A stretch of DNA of 64,000 nt from Cyrtodaria siliqua (Eukaryota; Mollusca; Bivalvia; Adapedonta; Hiatellidae): positions 1 to 64,000 of the forward strand of contig JAWPHD010007172.1 of assembly GCA_037043455.1 (NCBI GenBank), in the 5' to 3' direction. The notes beneath the pieces are model-generated. The model was not told the origin of the DNA. It searched no databases and was given only the letters and a program-made list of their open reading frames with translations. The position numbers were made by a program, and so were the translations under genes. Of the stretch, positions 1-11,687 are shown in pieces; position 1 is the stretch's first letter; the number at the start of each line of letters is the position of its first letter.

Positions 1-321
1 GATTTATTACATAGCTTCTTACACATATATATTGCCCTCACCACCCCCACTACCCCCACTACCCCCACCACCCACCCCACCTCTCCCCGCACCCCACCCC
101 CCACCCTCCACTCAAAACTAGAATTTTTTTTTATATTTTTTTTTTTTACATATTTCTCTGTAGTTTTGATCAATTCTTACACATAGCTATGTTGCGCCCC
201 CAACCCCACCCCACCCCACATTGTGTTAGCCTTGTTTTCTGATGGTATATACTAGCTATATAATTTATTATTCTCTGAAAAATCGAATAGTCGAGCTGCG
301 CTGTTCTCCGACAGCTCTTGT
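1..321 (+). mobile_element. Family A element, 3' part (copy A1), cut by window edge
   Basis: Positions 1-235 are two to three units of a C-rich/T-rich minisatellite (blocks of CCCCACC, a T-run, then ACATATTTCTCTG and CAATTCTTACACATA) also seen at 26840-27850 and 60390-60745. Positions 236-321 are the 3' end module. It holds TCGAATAGTCGAGCT at 284-298, which is the exact reverse complement of the family head (AGCTCGACTATTCGA at 26066), then a hairpin GCTGT-TCTCCG-ACAGC, and ends CTCTTGT at 315-321. The 5' part lies outside the window. Assignment to a Helentron-like non-autonomous class is inferred from this end structure. Confidence 0.7.
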
Positions 322-552
322 TTAGCTTGGATGTCCGTCCGTACATCGATCTGTCACAAGTCGTGTCAGCTCCATGTCTCTTGAACCACTTGAGAGATTT
401 TGAAATAACAAATGTTCACCATATCGAGACGAAATGCAGAGCGCAACTTCCAGCCACGTATGTTCAAGGTCACACTTAGAGGTCGAAGGTCATATGCACG
501 TGGACTACAGTATGAGAGTGCATGGCTATAGTGTAACAGCAGTGCATGGAAA
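322..552. other. Unassigned sequence
   Basis: It opens with TTTAGCTTGGATGTCCGTCCG, resembling the 'GTCCGTCCGTC' heads of the other repeat elements, so it may be a decayed repeat. No coding signal or second repeat copy was recognised. Confidence 0.3.
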
Positions 553-715
553 CCATTCATTGGCATAGACTTTACTATAATCACAGTAAACCAAGCATTG
601 TCATAGACTGAACTACAATCACAGTAAACCAAGCATTGGCATAGACCACACTATAGTCACAGTAAACCAAGCATTGGCATAGACTCCACTATAATCACAG
701 TAAACCAAGCATTTC
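553..715 (+). repeat. Tandem repeat, ~41 bp x 4
   Basis: Four imperfect copies of a unit containing CATTGGCATAGAC and ATAATCACAGTAAACCAAG follow one another at about 40-42 bp spacing. The last copy decays after 'CCAAGCATT'. Some short reverse-strand open frames here follow the repeat and are not genes. Confidence 0.85.
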
Positions 716-1020
716 ATGCCTGGTAGCTATAAGATCAGTAGATCCTCAGTCTAAACAGGTACATATCCATGATATTTGTCCATTACACTGAGCGTGGGGG
801 CAGACATAGGGTTTTGTTACAAGAACAACCCCGTCTAACCTTCAGATTTATGTAGAATGCAGTGATCTTCAAAATATTGACTAAAATAAAAAAACATCTT
901 TAAACGACATCATCTCATGAACCAATGGCTTACTTGAGTTGTTTTCTCATATAAAACCTTGTTTGGTAGATTCCTTGGAAAACCTGGTTATTAGATTGGG
1001 GTATGTCGTTTGGCGGGTGG
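716..1020. other. Unassigned sequence
   Basis: Nothing recognised: no repeat partner in the window, no splice-flanked open frame. Confidence 0.3.
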
Positions 1021-1660
1021 GCGGCATGAAACTCTTAGTTTCCGATCAATAACTTTGTTAGCAATGGGGTATTGCGATGAAACTTGCAGGGTAGGTAGCC
1101 TATATGGAAAGGAAGGTTGGGATTGCCTTTGGGGTCACTGGGGTCAAGGTCAAAGTCACTGTTACTAAAAATAGAAAAACGGTTTCCGCTCAGTAACTTC
1201 ATTTGTGAATGAGATATAACTGTATGGATGAGGGCAATGAGAGAAAGTACAGCGTGCAAGAACTCTGTCTTTATTCAAATTAGAGTTATTGCACTTGGTA
1301 ATTTTTTACTTAGAATTTTTGTCTGGAGCATAACTTCAAAACTACTTATGGGGACTACAATTAAAGGCCACACAATGATAGAGGGTAATGAGAGGAAGTG
1401 CAGTTTGTAAGAACTGTATCTTAATTCAAAAAGTTATTGCCCTTGGGAATCTTAATTTTTTTCCAGAGCATAACTCAAAAACTACTAATGGGACTGCAAT
1501 GAAACTTCACACAATGGTAAAGGGCAATGAGAGTAAATGCATAGATCTACAAGCAATCTTCATTCAAATTTGAGTTATTGCCCTTTGTAATTTTGTAATT
1601 CTTGTCTAGAGTTTAAGTCAGAAACTACTGATGGAACTACCAATTGAATACTGCTGGGTG
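1021..1660 (+). repeat. Tandem repeat, ~130-140 bp x ~4
   Basis: Successive units carry CAGAGCATAACTCAAAAACTA, GGGACTACAATGAAA, GAGGGCAATGAGAG and ATTCAAATTGAGTTATTGCCC-like blocks. The first unit (1040-1230) is the most diverged and the fourth decays near 1660. Overlapping short open frames on both strands arise from the repeat and are not supported as genes. Confidence 0.75.
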
Positions 1661-2081
1661 ATACAAGGCCATATGATAAGTTGTAGGTAGTTGTCATTTT
1701 GCGGAGCATCCATCGGTTCTGCCGATTTTCTTGTTTAATTTTTATCAACCTGGTCTTCTGGGGTTGTGAAATCCATTGTACAACTTGTACACGATGGGCT
1801 TTTAGGAATACAGACAAGTGCATTTTAAGGAAATGTAAGCCTTTTGTATTATATAGACAAGTGAGAATAAATTCATGGTTTAAAGGACAAGTAATGTGTT
1901 TCTAGATATTGCCACCCATGGACTTCAACATTGTCACCTTTTAGCACAAAAGTCTCTTTTGACAAGTTGTACTGAAATATCTTCGTCCATGCTCATGAAA
2001 ATATAGAAATGTCTCCTTTATTAATGAAGATACTTTCAATGTTGTCAGAATAAGTATATTCTAAATCTTTATTTACCACAG
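1661..2081. other. Unassigned sequence, probable intron
   Basis: No repeat or gene was recognised. Its 3' end (CTTTATTTACCACAG, ending 2081) forms a plausible splice acceptor for the exon that follows. Confidence 0.35.
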
Positions 2082-2211
2082 GTACCCGGATACTCTACAT
2101 GAATTCCGCCATCCAATCGTACAAGCTGCTGGATGATTATAGTCAGGGAGACCTGAAGTTAATTGTGTTGCGTTGTTCAGGTTTGACGAAAGTTGACTGG
2201 TTGCTTTTCAA
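2082..2211 (+). CDS. Candidate internal exon, 130 bp, unknown protein
   Basis: A 130-bp segment lies between a pyrimidine-rich acceptor (ATTTACCACAG) and a near-consensus donor (CAA|GTAAGTA). One frame is open throughout and reads as an ordinary folded protein: TRILYMNSAIQSYKLLDD, then YSQGDLKLIVLRCSGLTKVD, then WLLFK. The exon starts with two bases completing a codon and ends with two bases (AA) of the next. Its GC content and codon variety stand out against the AT-rich surroundings. The alternating hydrophobic stretch LKLIVLRCSGLTKVD loosely resembles the first strands of a C2 domain, but that is a guess, and I do not recognise the gene. A reversed LINE relic starts about 300 bp downstream, as would be expected in a large intron. 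Confidence 0.6.
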
Positions 2212-2499
2212 GTAAGTAAAAAACTTGAAGATAAATACAAATGTTTAAGGTTGTGTTTTTTTCCAGTGCTTCGAAAACAGACATACTGGTAGGCCATGTT
2301 TCCCTGTCATAATTTAAAAAAAAAAAGAAACTTGAAGAAACATTTAAAAAATTGTTCTTTTAATAACAAATATTTTTTATCTCCACTATTTGAAGAAGAA
2401 TAAGAGAGCTTATGTAATCACGTCGGCTTCCCAGTCCATATTGAGTTCTGTGTGTATCCCTTAGATTAAAATTAAGACATTTTAATAGCTTCAGAAAGA
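2212..2499. other. Intron start with family-A head fragment
   Basis: After the donor there is no coding signal. At about 2383-2435 the sequence CACTATTTGAAGAAGAATAA, followed by GAGAGCTTATGTAATCACG, matches a mutated family-A 5' head (compare 26066 and 16029). It is a short fragment without a recognisable 3' end. Confidence 0.5.
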
Positions 2500-4090
2500 G
2501 AATTTGAACTCTAAAAACCCAACTGAGACTTTATCTGATGGACGGCTGTTTCGATCCTTTCATAAATCATAGCAAGATGTTGAGAATTGAAAGGATTTTG
2601 GAAGCATATGTCTGGTGAGACAGCAGCGTGGAACCTATCTCTTTTTTTAATGGCTTCTAGCTGATTGTTGATCTTGTACATCATGATCAGTCTAAAAACC
2701 TGTCTGCGATTTTCCAGGCTCTTCCAGTTTGTCTTGTATCATCTCAACGATGCTTGATCCTTCACCGTAGTGATTGGTGACAATGTGCACTGTCAGCCTT
2801 TGTACCATCTTGAGCTTGTATGCATCTGGTCTGCTTGGGCCTTGACTAGACAGATCTGATGTTGAGGTTTCATATGACTGGAATCTGATGGTCGATTAGT
2901 CCATACAAATGTCGAATGTGCATCCTAATCCTAAATACTGTGTTGAAGTCACATGCTGCAGAACTTGCTTTAGTAGAACATAGTCGTGGATGATGTCGTT
3001 TCTTTTTCTGGTAATGGTAAGGATGTTACATATGTCCGGGTGAAAGTCCATTTTCCATCTCCTCTACCAAGCCAATGTTGTGGGTATGATGTAGAAATGA
3101 ATAGGCTTGGTCCTAGTACTGTCTCTGTCCTAGTACTATATAGTTAGCCCTGAGGTACTCCTGATTCGACGCTGGTCTTGTCCAGCAATTATTCCCATGC
3201 AACAACTACCTGTGATCTGTTAGAAATGCATCTATCTATCTGGTGGTTTTCCTCATATTCCATACATAGTGGAGGAGTTAGTGCATTAGCTTGATGTAGC
3301 TGATTTTATAAAATACCTTGAAGTTCATAATAAGGATGCCTGTCTGTTTGTCATTTTCCATATTGCTGTTATGACGTCTGTGAATTTCAGCAGCTGTGTT
3401 TTACATGATCTGCCCTTGCACAAGTCGTGCTGCAATAAGAAGAGGATGTTGTGTTTAGCTGCATGTTCATGACTGATTGCAATGTGTTAAGGATTTTGTA
3501 GCACACACATATCAGAGAGATGGGCCTATAGTTCTCTACCAGGTACTTCTGTCCTTTTTTGAAGTCTGGTTTCATAAGAGCTGTTCTCTATGTATCTGGG
3601 AACTCACCTCTGTCTGAAGATGATAGTCTGTATAGGTGAGATCTGCTGTTGGTTTTATATTGTCAGTACTAGCTGCGTTATGTGAACTGAAGCTGTTTAG
3701 AAGCTTCTGCACTTCATTTCTGTTGATGTCTATATCTGGGACAGTAGAGAAGTCTCCTGAGCTTTTCAAAAACTTTTATCGTAATAGTGGATTCCTCTAA
3801 GATGAATTTAAATTGTCAATTTAGGATGCTAGTTTTACATTATCTTTCAGTGCTGTGATGTTGCTGTTGTATGCCTATTTGTGTTGAATGTATTTCCAAA
3901 AAATATATCATGGAGGTTCCTTTGATTCTTCTGGTGTTTGGGCTTTCTGGTTTCAGAATGATTGTCTCCTCCTGTGTATGACCAATATGCCTTTGTTTTC
4001 TTTGAAATAGATGTTTTAAATTTAATAGTATGCTTCTTGTCTGCCGATTTCTTTGTTTTCTTGTATAGCCTGTCTGGCTTTTTCATTAAA
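2500..4090 (-). pseudogene. Decayed LINE reverse transcriptase, antisense
   Basis: Read on the minus strand from about 4086 down, fragments in shifting frames give the order of a non-LTR retrotransposon polymerase. First comes a lysine-rich linker (YKKTKKSADKKHTIKF), then VQKLLNSFSSHNAASTDNIK, then ENYRPISLICVCYKIL at about 3540-3480. These are followed by remnants of a 'GFRKGRSCxTQL' block near 3420-3380, 'SGVPQG' near 3160, and a 'YLGL' block near 2930. Many stops and frameshifts interrupt it, so it is an old dead copy. Its NYRPISL-CVCYKIL wording differs from the two LINEs at 44.8 and 48.8 kb, so it belongs to another family. It lies opposite in orientation to the exon at 2082. The limits are approximate. 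Confidence 0.75.
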
Positions 4091-4159
4091 ACTTTAATTT
4101 CTGTGGAGATCCAAAGAAATTTATTGTAATATTTTATTTTTTAATATTGGTCAGTTTCC

Positions 4160-4312
4160 ATATTTATTTTTAAGGGTAGCACCAGGAACTTCTAATACTT
4201 TGTACTCCCTGGTAAGGGTAGCACCAGGAACCTCTAATACTTTGGACTCCCTGGTAAGGTAGCACCAGGAACCTCTAATACCTCTAATACTTTGTACTCC
4301 CTGGTAATTCCA
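4160..4312 (+). repeat. Tandem repeat, ~48-50 bp x 3
   Basis: Three direct copies of a unit built from GGTAGCACCAGGAACCTCTA, ATACTTTGTACTCCCTGGTAA. The third contains an extra ATACCTCTA duplication. The unit's ends carry CAGGGAG/CTCCCTGG-like complementarity. Confidence 0.9.
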
Positions 4313-5544
4313 CATTAGGTGATTCCTCTGCAGACCTTGTGTTGACTAAGGTTTCTAGTTCTCTGTGTGGCTCTAAACATAATAGTCCCTCTGCCATTAT
4401 GCAAGTCCCTAACAATGCTGCTCGCATTGCGTACTCCAGTTCTATAGCCCCTATCAGAGCCTCACATTGGTGCAGTTCTAAGGGTTATAGTCCACCTGCC
4501 ATTGTGCCAAGAGGAGAATCCCCTCAATGAAACAACATTATGTCTGCACTTGGATTTCTAGTTCAGTAGAATGTGAACGTGTTCACTTTCCAAAGCCCAC
4601 TTTACAGATTTTGTACAACTCCACATGATTTTATAAGCAAGATCAATAATAAGTAATACCCAAATTTTACAAAATTGCTTACTTTAAATTTGTAAATATT
4701 AATATGCAGGGTATGTGCACATTTCTGTGTAATAAATATGGTTTTGACAGTATAAATGTTTCTGTAATGCTAACTTAAAGCTGGTTCTAGGGGGCGTGAG
4801 AAGTATTGCTTCTTTCATTACTTCTTTTGAACAGACCATATTTAACCGAGTCTGCTGCTTTATTCTCTTAATTGTGTTTGTTGCTCCTAAAGGATCACCT
4901 TCATCAGTATTTATTAAACTCTAAGCCAACGTGAACATTAAACCGTTTTGTGATTAAGAATGTTGTTGATGATGTAATCAATCTTGATGGTTAATGGTGA
5001 CAATGGAATATAAAGAACTTAAATGTAGCTTCCAACAGAGGCATATGTGTCCCTGTTTTCTAAGAACAATTTCATAACCATAATTTTTTTTCTCTGAATT
5101 ATAACTGTGCATCAATATCATGTAATTTAAAGGAATTTCATCAGGATTGGACGTTTTCAGAATCGTTTAAAACATTGTTTCTGTATTAAATTGATAGAAA
5201 TGAAATAAATAAGCCAAACGAAATTACACTGAACAAATAAATGAAAAACCTGAAGAAGGTATTTCCTAACTACGGTTATGCCAGAAGGTTAGTTATTTCA
5301 AACTAAGTAGCGGTAACAAATTTGTAAAGTATAGCGATGCGAGCATCGCGGCTAGATTGGGCAGAGGTATTCAACGCGACAACTGTTTATAATTTTGGTA
5401 TATTTAGCCCCCAAATCCTGATGGACCCTTTAAGAGATATTGCAAGTTCTTTATTTATATATATATAAAGAGCTTATTAATCTTTTAGATAAACTATGAT
5501 ATTTTTTTTTAGTGTTTTAATCACGTTGATTATAACTGCAATAT
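4313..5544. other. Unassigned sequence
   Basis: No gene or known repeat was recognised. Within 4376-4512 a block is imperfectly duplicated (ATAGTCCCTCTGCCATTATG and ATAGTCCACCTGCCATTGTG), producing a short open frame that I do not consider coding. Confidence 0.3.
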
Positions 5545-5610
5545 TTATTAGCTCTTATTATGGCTGAAGGCCAGGTGATTCAGCCAGGTGAGCTTATATT
5601 TACCACCAAA
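5545..5610 (+). mobile_element. Repeat-element head with hairpin (variant type)
   Basis: The segment starts TTTATTAGCTC and can pair TGGCTGAA with TTCAGCCA, then ends GGTGAGCTTAT. This is the same AGCTC...GAGCTTAT hairpin plan as the heads of families A, B and C but with different arms. A family-type 3' end lies at 6258-6320, so 5545-6320 may be one element of about 775 bp later invaded by a MITE. That joining is an inference. Confidence 0.45.
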
Positions 5611-5883
5611 TGTGTCAAATGTTTATCATTGGAACCTTTGGACACTATACAGCCTTAAACTAGTAGATTTATACAGGTCTTCTTTGGGGTCCTGTTTTAG
5701 TTGTTCTTATAAAATACAGATTTTGAATAGCATATTCATATCCATCCATTGACAGTGTTCAAATTAGCATCATATCTTGTTATAAACAAAATAAATGCTG
5801 TTTTCTAGGTCAATATTGTAAATTCTGTTTAGCAATACACTTGTCATCAGTGCCCCAGATAAGCAGTGTATCCATATACTCAG

Positions 5884-6035
5884 TTAACCCTTAACCCGCA
5901 GGCTGATCAGGGTTTACAATGTCTGGCTGCTGATCAGTAATTTCCCCCAAATACCCCTTTGTCACATAAATGGAATGGTCTTAATTCAAAGAAAGAACAG
6001 TCACATTATATATATTATAGCAGGTTAAGGGTTAA
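5884..6035 (+). mobile_element. piggyBac-like MITE, copy 1 (152 bp)
   Basis: The element is bounded by TTAA (5884-5887 and 6032-6035). Its inner terminal inverted repeats are CCCTTAACCC at the left and GGTTAAGGG at the right. TTAA target duplications and CCC-starting ends are typical of piggyBac-type elements. There is no coding capacity. A second, inverted copy lies at 15575-15791. Confidence 0.7.
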
Positions 6036-6257
6036 ATATAGTCAGTTACCCAAATAATTTTCCAGACATTCGTTCCAGATACACACACATTTTTTATTCT
6101 ACTTGCTTCAGTGTTGGTATCTGTTAACCTTTTATGGTAATCTTACATCTCAGAAAACGCTAAAACTCAAAACTTTATACATGTATTCACTTTCATTTCG
6201 TACAGACCAGTTTCATAACTCTGTCATGAACGTTGCAGAATAATGCCCCTTTCAACT

Positions 6258-6320
6258 TATTTTTCCAATAAATAGACAAGGCCTTGAAAGTCGAACGCAC
6301 TGTCATCTGACAGCTCTTGT
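6258..6320 (+). mobile_element. Family-A-like 3' end
   Basis: ATAGACAAGGCCTTGAAAGTCG is followed by a hairpin CTGTCATCTGACAG and the terminal CTCTTGT, then a T-run. The same block (AATAAATAGACAAGGCCTTG) is the 3' end of the compact element at 16026-16470. The hairpin-plus-CTCTTGT plan is that of families A-C. Confidence 0.65.
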
Positions 6321-8411
6321 TTTTTTTTTTCGAGTTATTGATTTTTTTCAATTATTTTTAATTTAAGTGAATACCATTACAGTTACAAATGCTATCTAGG
6401 GCACTGAATTCATTGCTAGACTTGAATAAATATCAACAATAACATGTATTATAAATTAAACGAATGCCACCTCCGAAAGCTATCAGCTGAAACGAGCCCA
6501 ACAGCATGACGAAATGATAACTAGACTTCATACTTATATTTCCTACTACATCAAAAACTGTTGAAATGTTCAGGAGGAGTAGCCGTATTGATTTGCTAGA
6601 CTAGAATTAAGATATTGAGTTACCTTCGAATTAAATCTATTGACAATGTTAAAATTATTCCAATAGCAGCATAAGATATGACTTAATAAATACTGCTTTC
6701 TTAACTCAATATAATTGTAAATTCTGTCTAGTAACATTTATTTGTGTAGTTACTAGACTTGAATAAAGATGTTAAATTATATATTCATATTAGTATCAGT
6801 TGAAAATGTGATTCCAATAGCAGCAAAGGTTCTTATAAATTAAATTAAAAAAATGCTGTTTTTGTAAATTCTGTCTAACAATATTTAATTGTGTAGTTGC
6901 TAGACTTAAAGAAACTAATCTGCCAAATAACGGCAAAATTACACTACAAAACCGTTTATCAAAACTATCCATCTGTTCAGGTCATATACTAATATATATG
7001 TGCCGATTAAAAGTATAGAAATGTTCACTGTTTTTTAAAATACCCATGATTGATTATGCTTAAAATGAATTATGAGTTGGTAACTTAATTTATAGGTAAT
7101 AATTCATGCGATGTCAGACACTGCAGTGTTCCGCATACCTGTGACTCGGGTCTTACAGATCTAGTGAATTATTTACCAAACAATCTACACAAATTGCTGC
7201 TTTGCTATAAAGACATATTGTAGGTTCAGTCTAGGAAGTATGTATTCCATTGTTGCAAGACTAGGACAAACAATGTTGACTACACTTATATAAAATTTCT
7301 TGACACATGTAAAAATGATTCCAGTAATGGCATTAATATATATATAGAAAGAAGACAACATGCAGTTTTTATCAGTCAATACTGTAAATTCTGTCAAGTA
7401 ATATTTGTGTTGTTACTAAACTTGAATAATCATAATAAATACAGGCAAATGCTGTTTTATATCTAGTAATATTTGTGTTGTTGCTAGACTAAAATATGTT
7501 GAATTGCATTCTTATTACATCAGTTGAGAATGTTAAAATGAGTAGAATTTCAGCATATCTTCTATTCTTACATAGAATTTGCAGCAATTCTGCCGATAAG
7601 AAAGTTCTAGGCCCATTCTCCATGTTTAGTCTTGATGTAAATGGAGGAAGAGCCTGGTGCCATATAACCTTTCATGCATTGGTGCTCCTTAAACCCAATT
7701 CATTTCAATAAGCAAATCTTCGTATAAATTGAAATAAAAATATGCTGTTTTCGTATGTTGTAAATTCTATCTTGCAATATTTATTTGTGTTATTGCTGGA
7801 CTAGAATAAAGTTTTGAATAAAATAGATATTGCATCAATTTAAAATGTTAAAATTATTCTAATAATAGCATAACTTTTTACGCCCCTGCTATTCGAAGAA
7901 TTGTTTAAGGGCATATAGTATTATCCCTGTCCGTCCATCTATTCTTGTGTCAGTCAGTGCCCATATCGTAAATGTTGTTCGGACTTAACTTTGATAATTG
8001 TTACCCAATCTTCTCAAAACTTGGTCAAATTGTATATGGGCACAGTGTCTTAGCCAGGTATGCAATTCATTGTTTCAGGTGCTATCTTGCTCGCATCAAA
8101 AGAGCAGTGGCAGAAAAACAATAACGTGGCTCCAGCGTAAATGGAGTTTCTACGATAGAATTTGCAGCAACTCTGCAGTTCAGGGTGAGAAGGTTCTAGG
8201 CCCATTTTCCATATTTTATCTTGATGTACATGTAAGATGAGCCTGGCATGTTCATGCCAGTTAGGCACCATATAACCTTTTCATGTGTTGGTGCACCTTA
8301 AAACCCCAATTTAATTTAAAAAAAGGTATCCAATTAATGTCAGAAAGGCAATAGCCTTATTAAAATGTGAAGCAATAGTGGGGGCATCCATGTCCTATGG
8401 CTCAAATTCTA

Positions 8412-11400
8412 GGTAATAATTCATGCGATGTCAGTTCTGCAGTGTTCCACGTACCTGTGACTCAGGGCTTACAGATCTAGTGAATTATTTACCAAACAAT
8501 GTACACAAACTGCTGTTTTGCTATAAAGACATATTGTATGTTTATTCTAGGAAATATGTATTTCCATTGTTGCAAGACTAGAACAAACAATGTGGACTAC
8601 ACTATATAACATTTATTGACACATGTTAAAATGATTCCAATAATGGCATTAATTTTTATATGAAAAGGAAACAAAATGCAGTTTTCTTCAGTCAATATTG
8701 TAAATTGTGTGAAGTAATATTTATATGTGTTGTTGCTAGACTTGAATAAAGTAAGTTCAGTCTAGGAAGTATGTATTTCCATTGTTGCAAGACTAGAACA
8801 AACAATGTTGACTACACTTATATAACATTTATTGACACATGTTAAAATGATTCCAATAATGGCATTAATATATATATATATAAAGAAGACAAAATGCAGT
8901 TTTCTTCAGTCAATACTCTAAATTCTGTCAAGTAATATTTGTGTTGTTGCTAGACTTGAATAAATATGTTGATTTGGATTCTTATTGCAACAATTGACAT
9001 TGTTAAAAAATTCTAATAATAAGATAACTTCTAATAAATACAGGCAAATGCTGTTTATCTAGTAATATTTGTGTTGTGCAAATGCTGTTTTATATCTAGT
9101 AATATTTGTGTTGTTGCTAGACTTAAATATGTTGAATTGCATTCTTATTACATCAATTGAGAATGTTAAAATGATTAGAATCTCAGCATATCTTCTATTC
9201 TTACATAGAATTTGCAGCAATTCTGCCGAAAAGAAAGTTCTAGGCCCATTCTCCATGTTTTATCTTGATGTAAATGGAGGAATAGCCTGGTGCCATATAT
9301 CCTTTCATGCGTTGGTGCTTCTTAAACCCAATTCAATTCAATCAGCAAATCTTCTTATAAATTGAAATAAAAATATGCTGTTTTCGTATGTTGTAAATTC
9401 TATCTTGCAATATTTATTTGTGTTATTGCTGGACTAGAATAAATTAAGGTTTTGAATAACATAGATATTGCATCAATTTAAAATGTTAAAATTATTCTAA
9501 TAATAGCATAACTTTTTACGCCCCTGCTATTCGAAGAATTGTTTAAGGGCATATAGTATTACTCCTGTCTGTCCATCTATTCTTGTGTCTGTCAGTGCCC
9601 GTATCGTAAATGTTGTTCGGACTTAACTTTGATAATTGTTACCCAATCTTCTCAAAACTTGGTCAAATTGTATATGGGCACAGTGTCTTGGCCAGGTATC
9701 CAATTCATTGTTTCAGGTGCTATCTCGCTCGCATCAAAAGAGCAGTGGCAGAAAAACAATAACGTGGCTCTTGGTAAATGGAGTTTCTACGATAGAATTT
9801 GCATCAACTCTGCAGTTCAGGGTGAGAAGGTTCTAGGTCCATTTTCCATATTTTATCTCGATGTACATGGAAGATGAGCCTGGTATGTTCATGCCTGTTA
9901 GGCACCATATAACCTTTTCATGTGTTGGTGCACCTTAAAACCCCCAATTCAGTTCAAAAAAAGGTAATCAATTAATGTCAGAAAGGCAATAGCCTAATTA
10001 AAATGTGAAGCAATAGTGGGGGAATCCATGTCCTATGGCTCAAATTCTAGGTAATAATTCATGCGATGTCAGTTCTGCAGTGTTCCACATACTTGTGACT
10101 CGGGCTTACAGATCTAGTGAATTATTTACCAAACAATGTACACAAACTGCTGTTTTGCTATAAAGACATATTGTATGTTTATTCTAGGAAATATGTATTT
10201 CCATTGTTGCAAGACTAGAACAAACAATGTGGACTACACTATATAACATTTATTGACACATGTTAAAATGATTCCAATAATGGCATTAATTTTTATATGG
10301 AAAGGAAACAAAATGCAGTTTTCTTCAGTCAATATTGTAAATTGTGTGAAGTAATATTTATATGTGTTGTTGCTAGACTTGAATAAAGTAAGTTCAGTCT
10401 AGGAAGTATGTATTTCCATTGTTGCAAGACTAGAACAAACAATGTTGACTACACTTATATAACATTTATTGACACATGTTAAAATGATTCCAATAATGGC
10501 ATTAATATATATATATAGAAAGAAGACAAAATGCAGTTTTCTTCAGTCAATACTCTAAATTCTGTCAAGTAATATTTGTGTTGTTGCTAGACTTGAATAA
10601 ATATGTTGATTTGGATTCTTATTGCAACAATTGACATTGTTAAAAAATTCTAATAATAAGATAACTTCTAATAAATACAGGCAAATGCTGTTTATCTAGT
10701 AATATTTGTGTTGTGCAAATGCTGTTTTATATCTAGTAATATTTGTGTTGTTGCTAGACTTAAATATGTTGAATTGCATTCTTATTACATCAATTGAGAA
10801 TGTTAAAATGATTAGAATCTCAGCATATCTTCTATTCTTACATAGAATTTGCAGCAATTCTGCTGAAAAGAAAGTTCTAGGCCCATTCTCCATGTTTTAT
10901 CTTGATGTAAATGGAGGAATAGCCTGGTGCCATATATCCTTTCATGCGTTGGTGCTTCTTAAACCCAATTCAATTCAATCAGCAAATCTTCTTATAAATT
11001 GAAATAAAAATATGCTGTTTTCGTATGTTGTAAATTCTATCTTGCAATATTTATTTGTGTTATTGCTGGAATAGAATAAATTAAGGTTTTGAATAACATA
11101 GATATTGCATCAATTTAAAATGTTAAAATTATTCTAATAATAGCATAACTTTTTACGCCCCTGCTATTCGAAGAATTGTTTAAGGGCATATAGTATTACT
11201 CCTGTCCGTCCATCTATTCTTGTGTCTGTCAGTGCCCGTATCGTAAATGTTGTTCGGACTTAACTTTGATAATTGTTACCCAATCTTCTCAAAACTTGGT
11301 CAAATTGTATATGGGCACAGTGTCTTGGCCAGGTATCCAATTCATTGTTTCAGGTGCTATCTCGCTCGCATCAAAAGAGCAGTGGCAGAAAAACAATAAC

Positions 11401-11687
11401 GTGGCTCTTGGTAAATGGAGTTTCTACGATAGAATTTGCATCAACTCTGCAGTTCAGGGTGAGAAGGTTCTAGGTCCATTTTTCATATTTTATCTCGATG
11501 TACATGGAAGATGAGCCTGGCATGTTCATGCCTGTTAGGCACCATATAACCTTTTCATGTGTTGGTACACCTTAAAACCCCCAATTCAGTTCAAAAAAAG
11601 GTAATCAATTAATGTCAGAAAGGCAATAGCCTAATTAAAATGTGAAGCAATAGTGGGGGAATCCATGTCCTATGGCTCAAATTCTAG
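8412..11687 (+). repeat. Two near-identical 1,638-bp higher-order repeats of S1
   Basis: Positions 8412-10049 and 10050-11687 match base for base over long stretches, with few differences (for example TGCCGAAAAG versus TGCTGAAAAG, and CCATTTTCCAT versus CCATTTTTCAT). Neighbouring units (7097-8411 and 11688-13013) are clearly more diverged and shorter. The later unit lacks a segment of about 300 bp containing GCTCGCATCAAAAGAGCAGT. This indicates one recent tandem duplication, or an assembly duplication. Confidence 0.9.

Noticed and set aside
4339..4530. Ser-rich 63-residue open frame
   Set aside because: It overlaps an imperfect direct duplication, has no recognisable domain and no splice signals.
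9059..11514. Identical pairs of open frames (65, 98, 82 and 66 residues)
   Set aside because: They recur with the 1,638-bp satellite unit on both strands and contain no recognisable domain; identity reflects recent duplication, not protein constraint.
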